A stretch of DNA of 22,850 nucleotides. It comes from CALFMR01 sp035550595. GTDB taxonomy: Bacteria > Acidobacteriota > Vicinamibacteria > Vicinamibacterales > SCN-69-37. Every line of letters begins with the position of its first letter. Within the stretch, counting starts at the first letter, position 1. Where the stretch lies: NCBI GenBank assembly GCA_035550595.1, contig DASZOV010000016.1, positions 1 through 22,850 on the forward strand. Reading direction: 5' to 3'. The position numbers and the translations under genes are program-made. Below the pieces are notes generated by a model. It ran no database searches, had not been told where the DNA came from, and saw only the letters and a program-made list of their open reading frames with translations. Positions 1-5,975 of this stretch are shown in pieces.

Positions 1-463
1 TCGACGTCCCGTGGTTGTGCAGCTTCTCGTCGTTGTGCGCGCGGATGTCGGAGCCCGGATAGGTCTCCTCGAGGTGCTTGAAGAACGCCGTGTCGATGGC
101 CATGACGTCCTCGAAGTGCCCGTGGATCGGACAATCCTTGACCATCAGGATCTTGCCGTCGCGCTCGACGATCGTCGCCTTGATCTCGCCGATCTTCTCG
201 GTGAGCAGCACCTTGTAGTCGCGCTTGCCGTCGAGAATCTCCTGGCGCGCCTCACGCACGCACTTCGGGCAGAGCGAGTCGGTCTCGCGCGGCCAGCCGA
301 GCGGCGGCTTCACCTTCTGCCAGGACTTGAGCAAGGGCTTCTCCGACCACTGCGGCGTGATCGACGCATTCGGCCTGATGCTGTTGAGCGTGTCGAACAC
401 CGCCCACGATCCCTTGGCCACCAGCGTGAGGCCCTTCTCGACGTACTTGATTGGCTTGTGCAT
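1..463 (-). CDS. Radical SAM protein, N-terminal part (Tes-like family), truncated by window edge
   Basis: The 154 visible residues start at an ATG at 463 preceded by GGGGAG, a good ribosome site. They show a cysteine module: TDSLCPKC (C65, C68), then KDCPIHGHF (C111, H114, H116) after a short beta-rich stretch with DGK-type turns. This SLCPxC...CPxHGxF arrangement is typical of the N-terminal rubredoxin-like domain of radical SAM proteins related to the archaeal tetraether lipid synthase Tes and its bacterial homologues. The CxxxCxxC cluster motif would lie beyond the left edge, so the radical SAM assignment is by family resemblance only. The gene lies 228 bp downstream of msrQ on the same strand and could be read through from it or have its own promoter. 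Function, including any role in lipid tail joining, is inference. Confidence 0.6.
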   Translation of the reverse strand, partial: MHKPIKYVEKGLTLVAKGSWAVFDTLNSIRPNASITPQWSEKPLLKSWQKVKPPLGWPRETDSLCPKCVREARQEILDGKRDYKVLLTEKIGEIKATIVERDGKILMVKDCPIHGHFEDVMAIDTAFFKHLEETYPGSDIRAHNDEKLHNHGTS

Positions 464-691
464 ATGTCTCCCCGATGACCCCGGCCGGCCCGACGACCAG
501 CCCTGGCGAAGCCCATTGGCTTCGAGCACGACCGGCCGGACTCGAAGGTCCGGCCAGTTACGGCACGGGGAGAATAGCCCGCCAGGGCCGCTCAGGCTAC
601 AAGATTGTGCCCAACGGGCACTCGGCGCAGCGAGCGGGCCCATGCCGGGGCTGAACTGCCGCCCGGTTTTCGACGCCTACCCGCTTCCGTA
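464..691. other. Intergenic gap between msrQ and the radical SAM gene with two small hairpins
   Basis: No supported gene is present. Two perfect inverted repeats are visible: GGCCGGAC/GTCCGGCC at 534-555 with a 6-nt loop, and GTGCCC/GGGCAC at 607-621 with a 3-nt loop. On the minus strand the second follows the msrQ stop by about 70 nt and is followed by AATCTT, so it could be a weak terminator, but it lacks a proper U-tract. CCGGCCGG also occurs twice (around 481 and 532). I saw no clear promoter for the downstream gene beyond its ribosome site. Confidence 0.4.
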
Positions 692-1354
692 TCAAGGAGT
701 TACGGCCGCCTGAAGCGCGCGGCGGCGCTTGCGGACCGCCAGGCCGATGCGGATCGCGAAGAGCACGGCCAGATACGCCGCCCACTCGAGCGGCTCGCGG
801 ATGTCGGCCTTCTGCCCCCACACGAAATGCACGATGCCCGCCGTCGCCGCGACGTAGACCAGCCGGTGCAGCCGCTGCCACCGCCGCCCCAGCCGGCGGA
901 TGGCCGCGTTGGTCGACGTCGCCGCCAGCACGAGCAGGATCGAGAACGCCAGCATCCCCATCGTGATGAACGGCCGGTTCGCCACGTCGTCCCAGATGCC
1001 CGCGATGTCGCCGAGCTGGTCGAAGACGACGTAACAGGTGACGTGCGAGAGCGCGTAGACGAACGCCCACACGCCGAGCGTGCGGCGGATCGACTGCAGA
1101 CGGTTCCAGCCCGTGAGCCGGCGAATCGGCGTGATGGTGAGCGTGAGGAGCACGAGCGAGAGCGCCGTGCGTCCGGTCGTGTGCAGCAGCGTCTCGGTCG
1201 GATTGACGCCGAGGGCCGACGGATCGGCGCCGGTGAACGCCTGATAGATCCGCCAGCCGAGGAGCAGCCCCGGCGTGAAACACGCCAGCCAGACGATGGG
1301 ATAGAACGCCCGCGAGGCGAGCGCGGCATTGACGACGACCGACAGCCGGCGCAT
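692..1354 (-). CDS. msrQ: MsrQ-type heme-binding membrane subunit of the periplasmic methionine sulfoxide reductase
   Basis: This 220-residue protein has about six hydrophobic segments of the ferric-reductase-like transmembrane fold. Family features are the early PIVWLACFTPGLLLG segment, the TGRTALSLVLLTLTITPIR helix, RRTLGVWAFVYALSHVTCYV with a heme-ligand-type histidine, and WQRLHRLVYVAATAGIVHFVW with further histidines. In characterised systems MsrQ passes electrons from the respiratory chain through b-type heme to the molybdopterin enzyme MsrP, which repairs oxidised methionines in periplasmic proteins. The start lies 4 nt after the msrP stop, so the two genes are almost certainly one transcript. 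The length fits the family (about 200-220 residues). No key histidine seems missing by eye. Confidence 0.9.
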   Translation of the reverse strand: MRRLSVVVNAALASRAFYPIVWLACFTPGLLLGWRIYQAFTGADPSALGVNPTETLLHTTGRTALSLVLLTLTITPIRRLTGWNRLQSIRRTLGVWAFVYALSHVTCYVVFDQLGDIAGIWDDVANRPFITMGMLAFSILLVLAATSTNAAIRRLGRRWQRLHRLVYVAATAGIVHFVWGQKADIREPLEWAAYLAVLFAIRIGLAVRKRRRALQAAVTP

Positions 1355-1358
1355 CGGC

Positions 1359-2330
1359 CTAGAAGTTCTTCTTCAGGTCCATCCCGGTGTAGAGACTGGC
1401 GACCTGATCGGCGTACCCGTTGAACATCTGCGTCGGCGTGTTCGAGAAGAGATTCGGCAGCCGCCGCTCGTGCGCCTGGCTCCAGCGCGGGTGCGGCACG
1501 TTCGGGTTGACGTTCGCGTAGAAGCCGTATTCGTTCGGCGCGGCAATCTGCCACGTGTTGAGCGGCTGTTTGTCGGTGAAACGGATGCGGACGATCGACT
1601 TGCCGCTCTTGAAGCCGTACTTCCACGGCACGTGGATGCGGAGCGGCGCGCCGTTCTGGTTCGGCAACACCTTCCCGTAGAGACCGACGACCATGAACGC
1701 GAGCGGGTGCATCGCTTCGTCCATCCGCAGGCCTTCGAGGTACGGCCACTGGAGGATGTTCGTCCGCTGGCCGGGCATCTCGCTCGGACGCTCGAGCGTC
1801 GTGAACTCGACGAACTTCGCCGAGGGCGTCGGCCCGACCTTGTTCAAGACCGACGCGAGCGGCACGCCGATCCACGGAATGACCATCGACCACGCTTCGA
1901 CGCAGCGATGCCGATAGACGCGCTCCTCGAGCGCCTTGAAATCGACCAGGTCCTCGACGCCGTAGTTGCCCGGCTTCGAGACCAGGCCGTCGACTTTCAC
2001 GGTCCACGGCTTGACGGTGAGTTTGCCGGCGTACTTCGCCGGGTCGCCCTTCTCGCTGCCGAACTCGTAGAAGTTGTTGTAGGTCGTGATCTGTTCGAAG
2101 GTGTTCAGCTTGTCGGCGGCCGTGGCCACGTACTTCGGATTGGGCGTGAAGCCGAGCGTCGTCTGCGCCTCGGCCACGTCCGCGGTGCCGCAGGCGGCCA
2201 GCACCGCGACCGCGGCTCCCGTGATCCCTGCCACGCCGGTTCTGAGGAACTCGCGCCGCGATCGGTAGATCGTCTCCGGCGTCACTTCGGACCACGGCAG
2301 GTCAGCCGACGTTCGCGTCTCGAGGATCAT
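1359..2330 (-). CDS. msrP: MsrP: molybdopterin catalytic subunit of periplasmic protein-methionine-sulfoxide reductase
   Basis: The 323-residue product has a twin-arginine signal (SRREFLRTG, residues 24-32) and then a hydrophobic stretch ending LAAC (C47). It may therefore be a Tat lipoprotein rather than a freely soluble periplasmic enzyme; an AEAQ signal-peptidase I site is the alternative. The oxidoreductase molybdopterin domain follows, with the molybdenum-ligand cysteine in YRHRCVEAWSM (C143) and conserved GVPLASVL and PLAFMVVGLYGK blocks. Family members reduce methionine-S- and R-sulfoxide in periplasmic proteins. The ATG at 2330 was chosen because GAGGGGAG sits just upstream; an in-frame start further upstream would run through the divergent promoter region. 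It is followed 4 nt later by msrQ. Expression probably starts from the TCTAAT element at 2349-2354. Confidence 0.93.
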   Translation of the reverse strand: MILETRTSADLPWSEVTPETIYRSRREFLRTGVAGITGAAVAVLAACGTADVAEAQTTLGFTPNPKYVATAADKLNTFEQITTYNNFYEFGSEKGDPAKYAGKLTVKPWTVKVDGLVSKPGNYGVEDLVDFKALEERVYRHRCVEAWSMVIPWIGVPLASVLNKVGPTPSAKFVEFTTLERPSEMPGQRTNILQWPYLEGLRMDEAMHPLAFMVVGLYGKVLPNQNGAPLRIHVPWKYGFKSGKSIVRIRFTDKQPLNTWQIAAPNEYGFYANVNPNVPHPRWSQAHERRLPNLFSNTPTQMFNGYADQVASLYTGMDLKKNF

Positions 2331-2348
2331 GGAGGCTCCCCTCGCAAA

Positions 2349-2354
2349 ATTAGA
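2349..2354 (-). promoter_or_regulatory. Possible -10 element of msrPQ
   Basis: On the minus strand TCTAAT lies 18 nt upstream of the msrP start and is followed by a short leader carrying GAGGGGAG. No convincing -35 hexamer was found. The leader would be only about 10-12 nt, just long enough for the ribosome site. Confidence 0.35.
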
Positions 2355-2392
2355 CCACACGAATGCCCGGACGGACGGCTGAGGCGCTGCGA

Positions 2393-2398
2393 TAAGAT
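2393..2398 (+). promoter_or_regulatory. Possible -10 element of the UDP-sugar dehydrogenase gene, near-leaderless
   Basis: TAAGAT (within GATAAGAT) ends 9 nt before the GTG start at 2408. Transcription would begin within 0-3 nt of the start codon, and there is no Shine-Dalgarno sequence between them. This matches the spacing pattern at several other genes in this window. No clear -35. Confidence 0.35.
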
Positions 2399-2407
2399 GA
2401 CGAGCGC

Positions 2408-3754
2408 GTGACGACTGCTGTGCTTTCCGGCCTCGCGGCCAGCCTCGACGAACGACTCCGCACGCGCACGGCACGGACCGGCGTCGTCGGCCTCGGCTAC
2501 GTCGGCCTGCCGCTCCTCGTGGAGTTCGCCCGAAGCGGTTTCCACGCCACGGGCGTCGATCTCGACGCCGCCAAGGTCGCCGCCATCACCCGCGGCGAGT
2601 CCTACATCCAGGACGTGCCGTCCTCGACCGTGGCGCCGCTCGTCGCCGAGGGCCGGCTCGACGCGACGACCGACGCGAGCGTGCTCGCCGACCTCGACAC
2701 GATCAACATCTGCGTGCCGACGCCGCTCCGCAAGACGAAGGATCCGGATCTCTCCTACGTCGTCTCGGCCGTCGAAGTGACGGCGAAGCACCTGCGGCCG
2801 GGTCAGCTCGTCATCCTCGAGTCGACGACCTATCCGGGCACGACCGACGAAGTCGTGCGGCCGATTCTCGAGCGCGGCGGCCTCGTCGCCGGACGCGACT
2901 TCTTCCTCGCCTTCTCGCCCGAGCGCGTCGATCCCGGCAACGAGACGTGGACGACGAAGAACGTGCCGAAGGTGGTGGGCGGCGTCACGCCGACCTGCAC
3001 AGCGCTCGCGCGCGCGCTCTACAGCGCGTCGATCGATCGCGTCGTCGAGGTCAGCTCGCCGAAGGTGGCCGAGCTCGTCAAGCTGCTCGAGAACACGTTC
3101 CGCGCGGTGAACATCGGCCTGGTCAATGAGCTCGCGCTCATGTGTGACCGGCTGGGCATCGACGTCTGGGAAGTCGTCGACGCGGCCGCGACCAAGCCGT
3201 TCGGCTTCATGCCCTTCTATCCGGGCCCCGGGCTCGGCGGCCACTGCATTCCGATCGATCCCTTCTATCTCTCATGGAAGATGAAGGAGGTCGGCTTCGA
3301 GGCGCGATTCATCGAGCTCGCCGGCCACGTGAACGGGGCGATGCCGCAGTACGTCGTCCAGAAGGTGGCCGACGCGCTGAACACGCACAGCAAGTCCGTG
3401 CGCGGGGCCTCGGTGCTCGTGCTCGGCGTCGCCTACAAGCGCGACATCGACGACGTCCGCGAGTCGCCGGCGCTCGACGTGATGGTCGAGCTCGTGAAGA
3501 AGGGCGCGCGCGTCACTTATCACGACCCGTACGTGCCGAAGCTCGGCCCGCACGAATGGCCGTCGGGCGATCTCGCTTCGGCCCCCCTCACGGCCGAAAC
3601 GCTCGCCGCCGCGGACTGCGTCGTGATCCTCACCAACCACACGGCGTTCGACTACGACGCCGTCGTCCGCCACGCCCCGCTCGTCGTCGACTCCCGCAAC
3701 GCGATCAAACGCCGCGCGCCCCACGTGTTCAAGCTCGGCGCGCCTGGGAACTGA
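2408..3754 (+). CDS. wbpA: UDP-N-acetylhexosamine 6-dehydrogenase (WbpA/WbpO/TviB/WecC-type)
   Basis: This 448-residue NAD-dependent nucleotide-sugar dehydrogenase oxidises C6 of a UDP-HexNAc to the uronic acid for surface polysaccharide. It has the N-terminal Rossmann motif GVVGLGYVGLPL (about 25-36), VPTPL and ESTTYPGTT nucleotide-binding segments, SPERVDPGN, the AELVKLLENTFRAVN helix, and the catalytic cysteine in GGHCIPIDP (C280). The C-terminal UDP-binding domain has GVAYKRDIDDVRESPALDV. The GTG at 2408 is the only in-frame start near the first conserved motif; an ATG 11 nt upstream is out of frame and meets a stop at once. No other polysaccharide gene is adjacent, so it looks like a stand-alone gene divergent from msrP. 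The exact substrate (GlcNAc, GalNAc or ManNAc) cannot be told by eye, so the symbol is a best fit. Confidence 0.88.
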   Translation: MTTAVLSGLAASLDERLRTRTARTGVVGLGYVGLPLLVEFARSGFHATGVDLDAAKVAAITRGESYIQDVPSSTVAPLVAEGRLDATTDASVLADLDTINICVPTPLRKTKDPDLSYVVSAVEVTAKHLRPGQLVILESTTYPGTTDEVVRPILERGGLVAGRDFFLAFSPERVDPGNETWTTKNVPKVVGGVTPTCTALARALYSASIDRVVEVSSPKVAELVKLLENTFRAVNIGLVNELALMCDRLGIDVWEVVDAAATKPFGFMPFYPGPGLGGHCIPIDPFYLSWKMKEVGFEARFIELAGHVNGAMPQYVVQKVADALNTHSKSVRGASVLVLGVAYKRDIDDVRESPALDVMVELVKKGARVTYHDPYVPKLGPHEWPSGDLASAPLTAETLAAADCVVILTNHTAFDYDAVVRHAPLVVDSRNAIKRRAPHVFKLGAPGN

Positions 3755-3762
3755 CCGTCGTC

Positions 3763-3804
3763 AGAAGTCAGAAGTTCGAAGCCAGAAGCCAGAAGTCAAA
3801 AGCC
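3763..3804 (+). repeat. Heptanucleotide array (NGAAGYY)6 just after a stop codon
   Basis: Six consecutive 7-nt units, AGAAGTC, AGAAGTT, CGAAGCC, AGAAGCC, AGAAGTC and AAAAGCC, begin 8 nt after the stop of the UDP-sugar dehydrogenase. A 28-nt part (3770-3797) recurs with one mismatch, inverted, at 17676-17703, again immediately after a gene's stop codon. It is clearly non-coding and part of a dispersed family. Confidence 0.85.
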
Positions 3805-3825
3805 AGGAAACCGTCCTCCGTGGAG

Positions 3826-3847
3826 CCCTGGGTCTTCAGACCCAGGG
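3826..3847. terminator. Perfect 9-bp hairpin with TTCA loop, terminator-like or REP-like
   Basis: CCCTGGGTC and GACCCAGGG are perfect complements around TTCA. The hairpin lies about 70 nt after the dehydrogenase stop and is followed by GGGAACTT rather than a U-tract, so it is a weak candidate for factor-independent termination. It could instead be a transcript-stabilising or REP-like element. Confidence 0.45.
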
Positions 3848-3893
3848 GGAACTTGGCCAGAAGTAAGAACCCTACGGCGTCATGCCGCGCGCC

Positions 3894-4103
3894 GGAAGAC
3901 GCAACCTGCCGCGCACTGACCCACTCCCACACCCGGGAAGGCGCAACCCACCTCGCACTCGCCTGCGCTCACATGCCGGAAGGCGCGATGCGCCGCGCGC
4001 GACATCGGACTCACGCCCGGGGCGCCGCGAGGCACGATCCGCGGACTCGGCCCCACACGCCGGAACGCGGATGTCGCCGCACACTTGCCGTACCCCACTT
4101 ATC
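3894..4103. repeat. Degenerate 42-bp tandem repeat, five units
   Basis: GGAAG-type starts recur at 3894, 3936, 3978, (4020) and 4062, exactly 42 bp apart. Each unit has GGAAGRCGC, then a C/G-rich middle with GCGCAC, then an ACTCACRYSCC-type end. Units 2 and 3 are most alike, while unit 4 has lost the AA. As 42 is a multiple of three, each open frame shows a 14-residue Arg/Pro-rich periodicity (for example GRRNPPRT), but there is no ribosome site or conserved domain. I treat it as a minisatellite, not a gene. Confidence 0.75.
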
Positions 4104-4178
4104 CGACAAATAGAGTCTCCATTCTGGATTAGGTGTCATGTCCCATGGAGACAATGATTTACAGGAACGTCAAATGGC

Positions 4179-4442
4179 GCCTGCGATCTGGCAATTGGGT
4201 GTGAGTGACTTGGCAATTGGGTGTGAGTGCCTCCGCCATTGGGTGGAAGTGCCTTCGCGGTTGGGTGGCAGTGCCCCCGCAATTGGGTGGAAGCGCGTTC
4301 ACGATTGGGTGGCGGCGCCTTCGCAGTTGGGTGGAAGCTCGTTCGCGGTTGGGTGGCAGTGCCTCCGCGGTTGGGTGGGAGCGCGTCGGCAGTTGGGTGG
4401 CAGTGCCAGCGTGATTGGGTCGAAGCCGGTCGCACGATGGGT
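4179..4442. repeat. 22-bp tandem repeat, 11 full units plus one partial, with a 44-bp higher-order pattern
   Basis: The core TTGGGT (ATGGGT in the last unit) ends at 4200, 4222, 4244, 4266, 4288, 4310, 4332, 4354, 4376, 4398, 4420 and 4442, always exactly 22 bp apart. The consensus unit is GGMAGYGCC followed by TYCGCRR and TTGGGT. From the fourth unit on, odd units tend to GGAAGCGCG and even units to GGCAGTGCC, giving a 44-bp dimer. Because 22 is not a multiple of three, the forward frames are open across most of it and translate to similar 22-residue repeats. There are no spacers, so it is not CRISPR. The array ends about 45 bp before the stop of the convergent hydrolase gene. Confidence 0.92.
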
Positions 4443-4488
4443 GGATCCGCGACGCCAGTCGCCTGGGTAGTCGCGCGGAAATGGGGTC

Positions 4489-5160
4489 CTATCCGCGCGC
4501 TTCGGAATCGCCGAGCCCGAAAAACCGCGTCGTCGCCTCGACGATGGCGGGCATCGAATCGACGAGCGTGTGCCCGTCGTCGACGAGGCGCAGATCGGCG
4601 AGCGGGCGGGCGCGCGTCCAGTACTCGACGATGGCGGGATCGACCGACTCGTCGCGGCGGCCCTGGAAGACGAGCGCGGGGACGGCGAGTGGGAGCGTCG
4701 ACGCGTCGTGGCGGACGGCGTCTTCGTACAGCGCGAAGCCGACGTCGCGTTCCGTCTTGTCGCCGTAGTGATAGACGCGGAGGCGTCCCGTCCGCCGCCA
4801 GGCTTCGATGCCCTCAGGGCCGAGCTTGCGCAGACGGTTGGCGCCGAAGTCGAGCGCCGGGGCGAGCAGCACGAGTCGATCGACGCGCGCGGGCCGGAAC
4901 GCGGCGGCGTGGACGGCCACGAGGCCTCCGAGGCTCGACCCGATCAAAGCCACGGGCAATGCAGGCGCGTCGTCGATGGCGCGGCACGCCTGATCGACCA
5001 TGCGCGCAATCGTGAGCGTCTCGAACGACGGCTCGTTGAAATCCGGACAGGTCAGGCCGACGCCGTGCCCGGCCAGTTCGCGCCGGAACACCTGCGCCTT
5101 CGTCGATGCCGGCGACGACGCGAAGCCGTGCAGGTAGATGACGTGGCCGACTCGTCTCAC
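4489..5160 (-). CDS. Small alpha/beta-hydrolase, YqiA/YcfP-like esterase
   Basis: The 223-residue protein opens directly with the first strand and oxyanion region, VIYLHGFASSPASTKA (about residues 7-22). The nucleophile elbow is GSSLGG (S76) and the likely acid and base are D170 (GRRDESV) and H197 (DDGHTLVD). The short length and early HGFxSSP motif fit the YqiA/YcfP esterase family, which hydrolyses short acyl esters in vitro and has no settled physiological substrate. No signal peptide is seen, so it is cytoplasmic. The GTG start at 5160 overlaps the TGA of the SET-domain gene (GTGA), indicating translational coupling. A longer reading frame extends upstream through the SET gene but is only its shadow. 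Pairing with a SET protein is unexplained. Confidence 0.85.
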   Translation of the reverse strand: MRRVGHVIYLHGFASSPASTKAQVFRRELAGHGVGLTCPDFNEPSFETLTIARMVDQACRAIDDAPALPVALIGSSLGGLVAVHAAAFRPARVDRLVLLAPALDFGANRLRKLGPEGIEAWRRTGRLRVYHYGDKTERDVGFALYEDAVRHDASTLPLAVPALVFQGRRDESVDPAIVEYWTRARPLADLRLVDDGHTLVDSMPAIVEATTRFFGLGDSEARG

Positions 5161-5567
5161 AAAAAGCGCTGGCAGCCGGGCCGACACTTGCACGGGATGG
5201 TCGCTTCTCCATCCGTGGAGTAGTCGTAGCTCAGCTCTTCGCCCGCGCGGATGTTGCGCGCGGCGCGGATCCAGATGGTGTGGCCGTCGATCTCGATGTA
5301 GCAGTTCGGCCGGCACGAGTGATTGATGAACCGCGCGACGTTGCCGCCGACCTCGGCGTCACGGACCCAGCGGCGGTTGACCGTGAAGCACCAGATCTCG
5401 CCGCGAGCCACCTGCTTCCGCTCACGCCGCGCGCTCTGCTTGTGCGTGATCAACTCGCCGGCGTAGTCGATGATGCGCGTGTTCTTGTTGATGTCGATCT
5501 TCGTGTAGACGCCCCAGCCGGCAATCTTCGATCGACGACGGGACAGAGCGGTCAGAGGGATGGGCAC
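5157..5567 (-). CDS. SET-domain protein (putative protein-lysine methyltransferase)
   Basis: From the GTG at 5567 the product has 136 residues and is a compact SET domain: RSKIAGWGVYTKIDI near the start (SAM-binding G-x-G), ARFINHSCRPNC (about 79-89) forming the pseudoknot with SAM, and EELSYDYS (111-117). A post-SET zinc motif CKCRPGC (C126, C128, C132) ends the protein. Such bacterial enzymes methylate lysines of host or own proteins; the substrate here is unknown. The start is uncertain. An in-frame ATG at 5615 or TTG at 5648 would add 16 or 27 residues, but a TACAAT -10-like element and an 8-bp palindrome lie between 5577 and 5603, which argues for the GTG. It is coupled to the downstream hydrolase by a GTGA overlap. 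Confidence 0.85.
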   Translation of the reverse strand: MPIPLTALSRRRSKIAGWGVYTKIDINKNTRIIDYAGELITHKQSARRERKQVARGEIWCFTVNRRWVRDAEVGGNVARFINHSCRPNCYIEIDGHTIWIRAARNIRAGEELSYDYSTDGEATIPCKCRPGCQRFL

Positions 5568-5576
5568 GATCCGGAG

Positions 5577-5603
5577 ATTGTAGCGCTTTGCTGCTAGCGC
5601 TAC
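5577..5603 (-). promoter_or_regulatory. Putative -10 (TACAAT) and overlapping palindromic operator of the SET-hydrolase operon
   Basis: On the minus strand TACAAT (5582-5577) ends 9 nt before the GTG at 5567. A perfect inverted repeat GTAGCGCT-N8-AGCGCTAC spans 5580-5603 and overlaps the first bases of this -10. A dimeric regulator bound there would block RNA polymerase. If translation starts at 5615 the palindrome is simply coding sequence. Confidence 0.4.
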
Positions 5604-5627
5604 CTCGCGAGTCATCTTCTTTGCAAT

Positions 5628-5668
5628 GCGTTGGGGCCCCACCCCCAACGCTACGGCGCTTCGGCGCC
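5628..5668. terminator. Two adjacent hairpins between convergently spaced minus-strand units
   Basis: GGCGC-TTCG-GCGCC (5655-5668) is a UUCG-type tetraloop hairpin, and GCGTTGGGG-N6-CCCCAACGC (5628-5651) is a 9-bp stem. They lie 4 nt apart, just past the stop of the small membrane protein on the minus strand and before the SET gene. There is no U-tract, so the termination role is inferred from position and stability. Confidence 0.5.
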
Positions 5669-5672
5669 CTCA

Positions 5673-5963
5673 CTACGTTCGGGGCCTCGCGGTGTCATCT
5701 TTTTTAGTTCTGTCTCTCAGTCCTATCGTCGCCCAGCCGGCGCCGGTGATCGCCACGGCCCAGATCGTCGACGCGATGGCGCCGTCGTGGCGGGCGCGGG
5801 CCATGACCTCGGCCATCGACGCGCGCGGGCCGCGGCCGAGCTCGAACTCGGCTTCACGCTGCAGATATTCGCGGGCGCCGCGCGAGAGATACAGCTCGTA
5901 GAACCCGCACCAGACGGCGACGCCGATGAAGAGCCAGATGAGAACGATCGCGCGCCGGGTCAC
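5673..5963 (-). CDS. Small membrane protein of unknown function, downstream of the FHA-PP2C gene
   Basis: The 96-residue product begins at a GTG 12 nt after the stop of the phosphatase gene. An N-terminal hydrophobic segment (AIVLIWLFIGVAVWCGFYEL, about 5-24) is followed by a charged, probably extracytoplasmic or cytoplasmic stretch of about 40 residues with RGAREYLQREAEFELGRG. A second hydrophobic segment (about 64-80) and a basic tail follow. I do not recognise the family. Tight spacing suggests cotranscription with the phosphatase, so it may be an accessory or a passenger; nothing in its sequence indicates catalysis. Confidence 0.7.
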   Translation of the reverse strand: MTRRAIVLIWLFIGVAVWCGFYELYLSRGAREYLQREAEFELGRGPRASMAEVMARARHDGAIASTIWAVAITGAGWATIGLRDRTKKDDTARPRT

Positions 5964-5975
5964 GAGCGAGCGGCG

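Noticed and set aside
481..560. tRNA-like stretch with GGCTTCGAGCAC and flanking inverted repeats
   Set aside because: No acceptor stem pairing, no proper GTTCRANYC loop and no anticodon arm could be built on either strand.
11..713. Plus-strand frames over the first 0.7 kb
   Set aside because: They lie antisense to the cysteine-motif radical SAM start and then run through the gap without conserved features.
2331..2474. Longer msrP start extending to 2474
   Set aside because: It would put 48 extra residues before the Tat signal and overlap the divergent gene; the ATG at 2330 has a strong ribosome site.
4179..4442. Possible CRISPR array
   Set aside because: The units are contiguous with a 22-bp period and no unique spacers, and no cas gene is near; it is a tandem repeat.
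3882..4470. Reading frames translating the 42-bp and 22-bp arrays into repeat proteins on both strands
   Set aside because: Frames stay open on several frames at once simply because the repeats lack stops; no ribosome site, no domain, and the 22-bp period shifts frame every unit.
5161..5316. Longer hydrolase start at 5316
   Set aside because: The extra residues are an out-of-frame reading of the SET gene; the GTGA overlap at 5160 begins right at the first strand of the hydrolase fold.
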